Below, one piece after another: positions 22,575 to 30,165 of a stretch of 40,185 bases of DNA. Each line of letters begins with the position of its first letter. The first letter of the stretch is position 1. The notes beneath the pieces are model-generated. The model was not told where the DNA came from, ran no database searches, and saw nothing but the letters and a program-made list of their open reading frames with translations. The DNA lies in assembly GCA_012840245.1 (NCBI GenBank), contig DULR01000020.1:1-40185 (forward strand), given 5' to 3'. The position numbers and the translations under genes are program-made. The DNA is from Clostridiaceae bacterium (GTDB taxonomy: Bacteria; Bacillota; Clostridia; DSM-8532).

Positions 22575-24557
22575 ATGCCTGAATTCAAAATAAGATCTGA
22601 TTTCAAACCTACCGGTGATCAGCCAAAGGCTATCGAAGAGCTTACAAGGCTTATAAAATCGGGGAGCAGGCATCAGACATTGCTTGGTGTGACCGGCTCA
22701 GGAAAAACCTACACCATCGCCAATGTAATAGAAAGGGTCCAGAAACCCACTCTTGTAATAGCACACAACAAAACATTGGCTGCACAGCTTTGCAATGAAT
22801 TCACCGAGTTTTTCCCCGACAATGCCGTCGAGTATTTCGTAAGCTATTACGACTATTACCAGCCCGAGGCATATATCCCGTCGACAGATACTTACATCGA
22901 GAAGGATTCTTCTATAAACGACGAGATAGACAAATTGCGCCATTCAGCAACAGCCGCCCTCTTCGAGAGAAGAGATGTGATCATTGTTGCGAGTGTTTCC
23001 TGTATTTATGGTCTGGGTGATCCGGAGGATTACACAGACTTGATGATTTCGCTGCGCCCGGGCATGATCAGGGACAGGGATGAGATCATACGCAAGCTTG
23101 TCGAGATCCAGTACACCCGTAACCAGTTTGATTTCAAACGCGGAACATTCAGGGTGATGGGGGATGTCATGGATATTTTTCCGCCTTCATCGGCCAAGAC
23201 GGCGATAAGAGTGGAATTCTTCGGAGACGAGATAGAACGTATCACCGAAATAGACGTCCTGACGGGAGAAATCACAGGAATAAGGTCTCATGTGGCGATT
23301 TTCCCCGCATCCCACTTTGCCACCGGACGTGAAAAAATGGAAAGGGCAATAAAATCCATCGAAGCAGAATTAGAAGAGAGGCTGAAATATCTGAGGGACA
23401 ACGGCAAGCTGCTTGAAGCACAGAGACTAGAGCAGAGAACCAGATATGATATAGAAATGATGCAGGAAATCGGCTTCTGCCAGGGTATCGAGAACTATTC
23501 GCGCCATATAAGCGGCAGGGCTCCGGGAAGCGCTCCCTATACGCTTATAGATTATTTCCCTAAGGATTTTCTTCTTGTTATAGATGAGTCCCATGTAACT
23601 GTTCCGCAGATCAGGGCGATGTACAACGGGGATCGGTCCAGAAAAGAATCTCTTGTGGAATACGGGTTCAGGCTGCCGTCTGCTTTCGACAACAGGCCTC
23701 TGACATTTGAAGAGTTTTGCCAAAAGGTGAATCAGGTCATATATGTAAGCGCTACCCCTGCCGAGTATGAAAGAAGTATTTCAACAAAAATAGTGGAGCA
23801 GCTTATAAGGCCTACCGGGCTGATCGATCCCAAGATCACGGTCAAGCCCGTCAAGGGCCAGATCGACGATTTGCTCCATGAGATCGGAGAAACGACCCAA
23901 AAAGGCTTCAGGACACTTGTTACCACATTGACCAAAAGAATGGCCGAGGATCTGACAAAATATCTGGACGATATGGGCATACGGGTAAAATATCTCCATT
24001 CGGACATTGATACGCTCGAACGTCTTGAAATAATAAGGGATTTGCGCCTTGGCAAATTTGACGTTCTGGTCGGCATAAATCTTCTGAGGGAAGGCCTTGA
24101 CCTGCCAGAGGTAGCACTGATAGCTATCCTGGATGCCGACAAGGAAGGTTTTCTGCGATCTGAAACCTCGCTTATCCAGACTATAGGCAGAGCGGCAAGA
24201 AATGTGGAGGGCAGGGTAATCATGTATGCCGATACCATTACATCCGCAATGGAAAGCGCCATCAACGAGACCAACCGCAGGCGTAAAGTCCAGGAGGAGT
24301 ACAATAAAACGCATAATATCACCCCGCAGTCCATACAGAAGGCTGTTTACAATGTCATAGAAGCAACCAGGACTGCCGAGGACGAGGAAAAATACAGTAA
24401 GGACAAGCATACAGGAGCTGAAATGCTTGATAAAAGCAGCATAGCTGCAATGATAGAAAACCTGACGAAGGAAATGAAGAAGGCCGCAAGAGAGCTCGAG
24501 TTCGAAAAAGCCGCAGTTATCCGCGATCAGATCGAAGAGCTCAAACGCATGTTATAA
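22575..24557 (+). CDS. uvrB: Excinuclease ABC subunit B
   Basis: This 660-residue nucleotide excision repair helicase-like subunit receives damaged DNA from UvrA and recruits UvrC. Walker A reads [13 protein letters not shown] near the N-terminus. The beta-hairpin that clamps DNA is around [12 protein letters not shown]. Helicase motifs include [29 protein letters not shown] and the C-terminal helicase core [20 protein letters not shown]. The last 35 residues form the UVR coiled coil that contacts UvrC ([19 protein letters not shown]). AAGGAG precedes ATG 22575. A GGGGCA/TGCCC hairpin lies in the short leader. No clear LexA box is visible. The uvrA and uvrC genes are not in the window. Confidence 0.97.
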   Translation: MPEFKIRSDFKPTGDQPKAIEELTRLIKSGSRHQTLLGVTGSGKTYTIANVIERVQKPTLVIAHNKTLAAQLCNEFTEFFPDNAVEYFVSYYDYYQPEAYIPSTDTYIEKDSSINDEIDKLRHSATAALFERRDVIIVASVSCIYGLGDPEDYTDLMISLRPGMIRDRDEIIRKLVEIQYTRNQFDFKRGTFRVMGDVMDIFPPSSAKTAIRVEFFGDEIERITEIDVLTGEITGIRSHVAIFPASHFATGREKMERAIKSIEAELEERLKYLRDNGKLLEAQRLEQRTRYDIEMMQEIGFCQGIENYSRHISGRAPGSAPYTLIDYFPKDFLLVIDESHVTVPQIRAMYNGDRSRKESLVEYGFRLPSAFDNRPLTFEEFCQKVNQVIYVSATPAEYERSISTKIVEQLIRPTGLIDPKITVKPVKGQIDDLLHEIGETTQKGFRTLVTTLTKRMAEDLTKYLDDMGIRVKYLHSDIDTLERLEIIRDLRLGKFDVLVGINLLREGLDLPEVALIAILDADKEGFLRSETSLIQTIGRAARNVEGRVIMYADTITSAMESAINETNRRRKVQEEYNKTHNITPQSIQKAVYNVIEATRTAEDEEKYSKDKHTGAEMLDKSSIAAMIENLTKEMKKAARELEFEKAAVIRDQIEELKRML

Positions 24558-24605
24558 AGCAGCAAGCAGGGATACGGTCATAGACTGCTTAAAAAGTTGT
24601 TTTTT

Positions 24606-24823
24606 AAATGTCATTCTGAGCGAAGCGAAGAATCTTATAAGCTGATTATTCGGGGCCTAAGATTCTTCACATCAATGCGAAGCATTATGATTCGTTCGCT
24701 CCATTCAAAATGCAAAAATACAGACTTTTTTAGTAGTTTTGACAGCTCCTTTGCTTCCAATCTGACACTTATGATAGTCCCCTATTGTCATTCTGAGCGG
24801 AATGCAGTGAAGCGAAGAATCTT
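24606..24823 (+). repeat. Cluster of CATTCTGAGCG dispersed repeats
   Basis: Three copies lie in the 324-base gap between uvrB and the glycosylase gene: a near-consensus direct copy (24606-24636, TGTCATTCTGAGCGAAGCG then AAGAATCTT), an inverted copy (24659-24690, AAGATTCTTCACATC then GCGAAGCATTATGA), and a direct copy with an insertion (24784-24823). The inverted pair can fold into a long hairpin. I see no gene here; an 82-codon frame is only translated repeat. Confidence 0.85.
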
Positions 24824-24881
24824 ATTAAATGCCTTGAAAGCATGAATGAATGAGTCCAGGGTATTCAGAAGGAGAGAAAAT

Positions 24882-25598
24882 ATGAGCTTACTTCCGCAAA
24901 ACGTACATCCATCATGGAATGGTTTTTTGACTAGCGATATCTTAGCCCTTCTTGACGGAATAGAAACTGCGATCGGTGACAGATATCAGCCGCAGAAAGA
25001 TAAGATCCTCAGATTCCTGGAAACTGATTTTACAAATGTCAAAATAATCATTCTGGGCCAGGATCCCTATCCTGAAGACGGTGTCGCAACGGGAAGGGCA
25101 TTTGAGGTCGGGACTCTTGAATCATGGTTTCAGCCTTTCAGGCAGGTTTCTCTAAAAAACATCATCAGATTGATTTACATATCTGAAAAAGGTATCGGCT
25201 CCAATAGCAAGGTACCGACCTTTTCAGGGATTCTGGCCGAAATGAAAAAAGGCAACTTCAAACTTGCCGAACCGGCTCAATTGTTTTCCTGCCTCGAAAA
25301 GCAGGGAGTCCTGTTTCTGAATACATATTTTACTGTCATCCCGGGAAAACCGCTGAGCCATAAGGAAATCTGGCAAAGCTTCACTGAAAGGCTTCTAATA
25401 TGGATATCATCAAAAAATCCGGAAATCAACTGGTTTTTGTGGGGAAAAAACGCCCAGAGCTTTAAACCCTTTATTTTGCATGGTAATTTTTATGAATCGC
25501 GACACCCGATGATGTGCTCTGAAACATATTCGGATGACTTCTTAAAAAGCGATTGCGTTAAAAAAACATCGGATCTGGTAAACTGGACGGGATTGTAA
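24882..25598 (+). CDS. Divergent family 1 uracil-DNA glycosylase
   Basis: This 238-residue protein is related to Ung, which removes uracil from DNA. The water-activating motif is present as ILGQDPYP (D61), with Pro where most family members have His. QGVLFLNTYFTV followed by SHKEIWQSFTERL matches the central Ung region, and WFLWGKNAQSF matches the strand FLLWG.HAQ. The leucine-loop motif HPSPLS is replaced by RHPMMCS, which keeps the His (H208). ATG 24882 is chosen because AAGGAGAG lies upstream; the longer frame from 24846 starts within non-coding sequence. It stands alone. Either an active but divergent Ung or a member of an atypical subfamily is possible; I favour the glycosylase fold with high confidence and activity with less. 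Confidence 0.82.
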   Translation: MSLLPQNVHPSWNGFLTSDILALLDGIETAIGDRYQPQKDKILRFLETDFTNVKIIILGQDPYPEDGVATGRAFEVGTLESWFQPFRQVSLKNIIRLIYISEKGIGSNSKVPTFSGILAEMKKGNFKLAEPAQLFSCLEKQGVLFLNTYFTVIPGKPLSHKEIWQSFTERLLIWISSKNPEINWFLWGKNAQSFKPFILHGNFYESRHPMMCSETYSDDFLKSDCVKKTSDLVNWTGL

Positions 25599-25606
25599 AA
25601 ACACTC

Positions 25607-25642
25607 AAAATCCTAGCTTTGTTGTCACAATAAGGATTTTTT
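25607..25642 (+). terminator. Terminator after the glycosylase gene
   Basis: AAAATCCT (25607-25614) pairs with AGGATTTT (25633-25640) and runs into T residues. Confidence 0.65.
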
Positions 25643-25676
25643 AAGAAGCATAAGAGTTCCGCACGCAGGTTAACTT

Positions 25677-26990
25677 ATGAAAGTAGTACTGCATGTGGAG
25701 CGTGATATTTTGTTGAAAAAATTGCTTAAACCATCCTTTATTATATCCGTTTTACTCCTGATGCTTATCGTGGCATTGACAATGACTTTCTTCGTCATTC
25801 CGGGCAGAATAACCGTTCTGACCGGTGAAGATTATACGCTTTCAATCAGAGTGCCGCTGCAGGCCTATTGCAACAGCAGGATCCTGACAGTGAGCAGCAG
25901 CCATACAAAACCTGCCAACGGACTGGAAAAGCCATATATCATAAAGGCGACTGAAGAGGGTGTTGCTGAGCTTGATTTAAGGATTTTCGGCATAATTCCG
26001 TTTAAAACTGTCCAGGTCCGTTCCATCGAGAACCAGAAGGTCATAGCGAGCGGTGCCCCCATCGGGATAAAACTGAAAACTAACGGAATCATCATAATAA
26101 ATATATCAGGTGTGGTTTTGAAGGATGGGTCAAGGGTAGTGCCTGCCGAAACAGCAGGATTGCTTACCGGGGATATTTTGAAGACAGCCGGAGGAAAGGA
26201 ACTGCACAGTATATCGGATCTGATCAATGTGATCAAAAGCTCCGGTGGTGCGCCTATAGAAATAACATACAACAGACATAATACCGACTACCGGACGACA
26301 ATAACACCGGTAAAATCCGAAGAAGACGGCGAATACAGGCTTGGCATCTGGGTAAGGGACAGTTCGGCAGGGATCGGAACACTTACTTATATCGACCCCA
26401 GAAACAATATTTATGGCGCACTGGGGCATGGAATAAATGATGTGGATACAGGCTCGCTTTTGCAGGTTGGCTCGGGCTCGCTTCTGGAGTCTTCGATAGA
26501 GGGTATAAGAAAAGGCATGAAGGGATCGCCTGGTGAACTTGAAGGTGATTTTCTGAACAATCCCAGGATAGTGGGAGATATCAGGCTTAACTGCGATTTT
26601 GGGATATTTGGCAGGATAGATGACAAAAAAATGAATAAAAAATGGGGAAGGATAATTGAAATAGGACCTCACAGCACTGTGAAGCTCGGTAAGGCGACCA
26701 TACTGGCATGCATAAACAAGGATAAGGTCGAAGAATTCGATATCGAAATAATCAGAATTGCCAGGGCTGATTTGTCCAGCACAAAAAACATGGTGCTGCG
26801 CATAACCGACCAGCGGCTGCTGGACAGCACCGGCGGCATTGTCCAGGGTATGAGCGGAAGTCCCATCATACAGGATGGACGACTTATAGGCGCGGTCACG
26901 CATGTATTTATCAATGATCCCATGCGCGGATACGGTGTTTTTATTGAATCGATGCTGGATAAATCCAATATGCTGGGACAGCAGAAGTAA
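25677..26990 (+). CDS. spoIVB: SpoIVB intramembrane-signalling serine peptidase (S55)
   Basis: This 437-residue sporulation protease is secreted from the forespore and triggers the SpoIVFA/FB complex to activate sigma-K in the mother cell. After a short cytosolic tail there is one membrane helix (about 20-42), then a PDZ domain (about 130-220; VPAETAGLLTGDIL). The S55 peptidase domain has the catalytic His in GALGHGINDVDTG (H251) and the Ser region in GGIVQGMSGSPIIQDG (S393/S395). ATG 25677 has only a weak RBS; TTG 25710, nine bases after GGAG, is a possible alternative. In many Bacillota spo0A follows; here a REP-like palindrome and an unrelated gene follow. Its presence marks the host as a spore former. 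Confidence 0.94.
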   Translation: MKVVLHVERDILLKKLLKPSFIISVLLLMLIVALTMTFFVIPGRITVLTGEDYTLSIRVPLQAYCNSRILTVSSSHTKPANGLEKPYIIKATEEGVAELDLRIFGIIPFKTVQVRSIENQKVIASGAPIGIKLKTNGIIIINISGVVLKDGSRVVPAETAGLLTGDILKTAGGKELHSISDLINVIKSSGGAPIEITYNRHNTDYRTTITPVKSEEDGEYRLGIWVRDSSAGIGTLTYIDPRNNIYGALGHGINDVDTGSLLQVGSGSLLESSIEGIRKGMKGSPGELEGDFLNNPRIVGDIRLNCDFGIFGRIDDKKMNKKWGRIIEIGPHSTVKLGKATILACINKDKVEEFDIEIIRIARADLSSTKNMVLRITDQRLLDSTGGIVQGMSGSPIIQDGRLIGAVTHVFINDPMRGYGVFIESMLDKSNMLGQQK

Positions 26991-26995
26991 AAATT

Positions 26996-27068
26996 AACCA
27001 TAGGGACGGTTCTTGTGTTTAGAGATTTACACAAGAGCAGGTTAACCACAAGAACCGTCCCTATGGTT
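26996..27068. repeat. Perfect REP-like palindrome (GGGACGGTTCTTGTG family)
   Basis: Perfect 22-base arms lie at 26996-27017 (core TAGGGACGGTTCTTGTG) and 27047-27068, with a 29-base loop. An alternative smaller hairpin, CTTGTGT (27012-27018) / ACACAAG (27029-27035), overlaps the left arm. A further half copy (AGAATCGTCCCT) is at 27077-27088. It could serve as a transcript end for spoIVB, but lacks a T run. Confidence 0.88.
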
Positions 27069-27135
27069 TCAGCAAGAAGAATCGTCCCTGGATATTGATT
27101 GACGTCAAATAGAAATAAATTTCTATCGAAAGTTA

Positions 27136-27144
27136 TGATATAAT
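27136..27144 (+). promoter_or_regulatory. Extended -10 promoter of the pgeF operon
   Basis: TGATATAAT combines the TGn extension with a perfect TATAAT (27139-27144), 33 bases before the GTG start. Confidence 0.65.
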
Positions 27145-27177
27145 ACAGTAGTGATAAAATCTTGCGGAGGAGCACTG

Positions 27178-28023
27178 GTGGGCAAAATTCTTGATGAGGG
27201 CTGCCTTGAGAAAGCAAAATCCGACCGGTTGACCCATATCGGTATTCCGGCATTATCGGAATTTCCCGAACTGGTCCATGGATTCACTACACGTTTCGGA
27301 GGGGTGAGCACAGGTGATTTCGCCTCTTTGAATCTTAATTTTAACAGGCCTGATCCTGTCGAAAACGTAATGAAAAACTATCGGATACTAGGTGAAGAAT
27401 TGGGAGTTTCCCTGCAGGATATGGTTTTGTCCCATCAGGTCCATGACAGGAATGTGCTTTCTGTTGACAGAAGACATGCAGGCATGGGTTTGACCAGAGA
27501 AAGGTCTTATCATAACATTGACGGGCTTGCAACCGGTGAGACAGGACTGATGCTGGTAACCGTATATGCTGATTGCGTCCCCATATATTTTTATGATCCG
27601 GTAAAAAAGGTCATAGCCCTTATACATTCGGGCTGGAGGGGGACCCTTCTCAACATAGCAGCTGAAGCTATAAAGACTTTGAAAGAGATCTATGGATGCA
27701 AACCTGAAAACATCCATGCAGCATTTGGTCCACATATCGGAGCATGCTGTTTTGAGGTTGACAAAAACGTTGCCGATTCTTTTTCCGAAGCTTTTGGCTG
27801 GGCAAAGGATTTCATTATCCAGAGACCTGACCGAAAATGGATAATTGACCTGGAGGGAATAATAACAGGCAGTTTACTGAACTCAGGACTCCGGGAAGAG
27901 AAAATATCAGGGTGCAGCATCTGTACCAAATGCCACAGCGATATATTCTTCTCCCACAGGGGAAGCAACGGGAAAAGCGGTACAGGAGCGGCTTTTTTGA
28001 TGATAAGGGGAAAACATGAGTAA
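27178..28023 (+). CDS. pgeF: YfiH/PgeF laccase-domain protein (purine nucleoside phosphorylase / peptidoglycan editing)
   Basis: This 281-residue cytosolic zinc protein is of the YfiH family, members of which act as purine nucleoside phosphorylase/adenosine deaminase or help keep peptidoglycan stems correct. Metal ligands are seen in SHQVHDRNV, in YADCVPIYFYDP with HSGWRGT, and in GPHIGACCFEV. The usual end, with CTKCHSDIFFSHRG followed by G.R.A-like GTGAAFLMI, is present. GTG 27178 is taken as the start because GCGGAGGAG lies 7 bases upstream; the frame from 27151 would contain that site. Its stop overlaps the start of the next gene by 8 bases, so the two are translationally coupled. Confidence 0.9.
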   Translation: MGKILDEGCLEKAKSDRLTHIGIPALSEFPELVHGFTTRFGGVSTGDFASLNLNFNRPDPVENVMKNYRILGEELGVSLQDMVLSHQVHDRNVLSVDRRHAGMGLTRERSYHNIDGLATGETGLMLVTVYADCVPIYFYDPVKKVIALIHSGWRGTLLNIAAEAIKTLKEIYGCKPENIHAAFGPHIGACCFEVDKNVADSFSEAFGWAKDFIIQRPDRKWIIDLEGIITGSLLNSGLREEKISGCSICTKCHSDIFFSHRGSNGKSGTGAAFLMIRGKHE

Positions 28024-29560
28024 AAAAAGAGCTTTGATAATATTGATACTGGCTGTATCAATGGTTTTTGGCGGATGCCTTCAACAGGCAAACACCTCGC
28101 TGGATGAGCCTATAACAGGTTTCAAGCATGGATCTGTGAAGATCATACGTGAGGATGTGGGACCGTCCAAAGGCGGATTTTTAAACCTTTTTATGGTGTA
28201 TCCCGATACTCTCAATCCTCTGAGAACAAAAAATCTATACGTTAGCCAGCTTGCAAATTTCGTATTTGACAGCCTGTTTGTGGAAAACGAGGACGGGGTG
28301 CCAGAAAAAAGCCTGGCGGAAAGCTATAATATCAGCCGGGATGGGCTTATAATCGATCTGGATTTGAAGGATGGCATATTATATCATGACGGAAAGATGC
28401 TGACTGCCGATGATGTGGAATTTACTCTTGAGACAATAAAAAATGCGGGGAAAAAATCACTGTACATGAACCATGTCTCCAATATCAGCAGCGTAAAAGT
28501 GCTCAATAAGCTTAATCTGAGGATAGTCCTGAAAAAACCTGACCATAACATAATCAAAAAGCTGACCTTTCCGATCATACCAAAGCATGTATTTCAGGAC
28601 TGGCCGGTTGAAGGCCACAGCGAAAAAATGAAGCTGATAGGAACAGGTCCCTTTATCTTCGAATCTTATAGTGACGACTCCATCAAGCTGGTCAGAAATG
28701 ATTCATGGTGGAAGCTTAAGGATACGGAAAGCCCGATCCATACAATTTGGATAGACGGTATATTTTTTAAGCTTTATTCGGACGATGAAGAAATGCTGCA
28801 GGCGTTCCAGAGACAGCAGATCGATATTGCATGGCTGGAAGAAGGAGAGCTTGAAACTTATTCAAAAAGAGCAGATATATATATAACCCAGTATGAGAGC
28901 AGTATTCTTGAATTTCTGGTGATGTCCCCTGCAGGAAAGGCCAACTCCCCTATGGATATGGAAAACTTCAGATCGGTGATAATCAGGTATCTGAGATGGT
29001 ATGAGCAGTTTAATCCGATCAGTGAAGGAAAATCCGTTATAGGGCAGTTAAGCGACAACGGTCGGTTGGATATGATGGATAAAAATGAAGCAATAAATAT
29101 GCTGATCGATGCAGGATTGATCTATGATGAAGAAAAAGAGAGTTTCTATACTTATGTAAACGGATTGAAACAGACTGTCACACTGAGTATAGTCTACAAT
29201 ATCATCAATACAGAAAGACAGAGCATCAGTCAATGGATAGACAACGCTCTTGCGAATATAGGGATCAAGGTCAATCATGAAGCACTTACCTATGATCAGC
29301 AGCAATCCCTGATAAAATCCGGGAAATTCGACATGATGCTTCTGGGCTGCAGTCTGCCTGTTTATACCGATGATGCCGAAACCATGGAGCTTTTAAAAGA
29401 AAGTCTCAATGTAAGCGGCAACGATAATGTCATTCTTCCACTGTACAGAAAATACGGTGCGGTTCTCTACCACGACTACATCAGAGGGGCAAGAAGGCCT
29501 GTATGGAAAAATATATATAACGGCTGGCATGAATGGTATCTTGTCCACTCCCTGCAGTAA
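28016..29560 (+). CDS. Family 5 extracellular solute-binding lipoprotein
   Basis: This 514-residue lipoprotein has a lipobox at VFGGC (C21) and the SBP_bac_5 fold of oligopeptide/nickel-binding proteins (LNLFMVYPDTLNPLRT, LAESYNISRDGLIIDLDLKD, HDGKMLTADDVEFTLETI). ATG 28016 overlaps the pgeF stop by 8 bases. No permease or ATPase gene is nearby, so it is an orphan binding protein that works with a transporter elsewhere or acts as a sensor or envelope protein. The C-terminal part (about 330-514) is shorter and more divergent than in OppA. Coupling with pgeF might hint at muropeptide binding, which is speculative. Confidence 0.85.
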   Translation: MSKKRALIILILAVSMVFGGCLQQANTSLDEPITGFKHGSVKIIREDVGPSKGGFLNLFMVYPDTLNPLRTKNLYVSQLANFVFDSLFVENEDGVPEKSLAESYNISRDGLIIDLDLKDGILYHDGKMLTADDVEFTLETIKNAGKKSLYMNHVSNISSVKVLNKLNLRIVLKKPDHNIIKKLTFPIIPKHVFQDWPVEGHSEKMKLIGTGPFIFESYSDDSIKLVRNDSWWKLKDTESPIHTIWIDGIFFKLYSDDEEMLQAFQRQQIDIAWLEEGELETYSKRADIYITQYESSILEFLVMSPAGKANSPMDMENFRSVIIRYLRWYEQFNPISEGKSVIGQLSDNGRLDMMDKNEAINMLIDAGLIYDEEKESFYTYVNGLKQTVTLSIVYNIINTERQSISQWIDNALANIGIKVNHEALTYDQQQSLIKSGKFDMMLLGCSLPVYTDDAETMELLKESLNVSGNDNVILPLYRKYGAVLYHDYIRGARRPVWKNIYNGWHEWYLVHSLQ

Positions 29561-29647
29561 CCGGAGATATACTGCCGGCAATATGTAAACAAATCTTTTG
29601 AATTTGCCGATGGTAAAAATTGAAAACACTGATCAAGAGGAAGAGTC

Positions 29648-30151
29648 ATGATTATTATTGATGACTGTTTAGCTTTCAAAGAGCCTGATTGCGAGGATAT
29701 GGCGACTCTTGAAAAATGGTATGGAATGACCGACTGCTTCGGTTATGCCACCGGTTTCAAGGATTTTTCCGACATAAGGCAAAGATTGGAGAATACCGAA
29801 CCTGACAGGCTTTCCTTTATGATACATGATCTGATACATAAAACCTCTGTCGGTTTTTTACTGAGTCAGGTAAAAAGGAACAAAAATGAGGCGGTTTTAT
29901 GGGTCAATATTCTGATAATCGAGCCATCAAGGCAGAATAAGGGGCTGGGGACCCTTGCGATAAGTAAACTTCTTGACTATGCCAAGGTAAAATATGACGT
30001 ACGGACAAGTCTTGTTGCTGTTTCATACAGGAACAGACAGGGATTGTCTTTTTGGGAAAAGGTGGGATATTCCCATTCTCCCGAACTGGAACTGTCATTG
30101 CACCGGCATGGTTCAAATCAGGTCGCAATTCTCATGAAAACTCTTAAGTAA
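29648..30151 (+). CDS. GNAT-family N-acetyltransferase
   Basis: This is a 167-residue acetyl-CoA-dependent acetyltransferase. The core strand-loop-helix that binds acetyl-CoA is VNILIIEPSRQNKGLGTLAI, with the Q/RxxGxG/A motif as QNKGLG. The late segment VAVSYRNRQGLSFWEKVGY matches GNAT motif B. GAGGAAGAG precedes ATG 29648. It lies 87 bases after the solute-binding gene and 14 bases before comEC, probably in one transcript with the latter. The substrate (small molecule or protein N-terminus) cannot be told. Confidence 0.85.
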   Translation: MIIIDDCLAFKEPDCEDMATLEKWYGMTDCFGYATGFKDFSDIRQRLENTEPDRLSFMIHDLIHKTSVGFLLSQVKRNKNEAVLWVNILIIEPSRQNKGLGTLAISKLLDYAKVKYDVRTSLVAVSYRNRQGLSFWEKVGYSHSPELELSLHRHGSNQVAILMKTLK

Positions 30152-30165
30152 GTTTTGAGGTAACG

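Noticed and set aside
24597..24845. 82-codon + strand frame between uvrB and the glycosylase gene
   Set aside because: It is a translation of the dispersed CATTCTGAGCG repeats (peptide CHSERSEES and similar), has no RBS and no family pattern.
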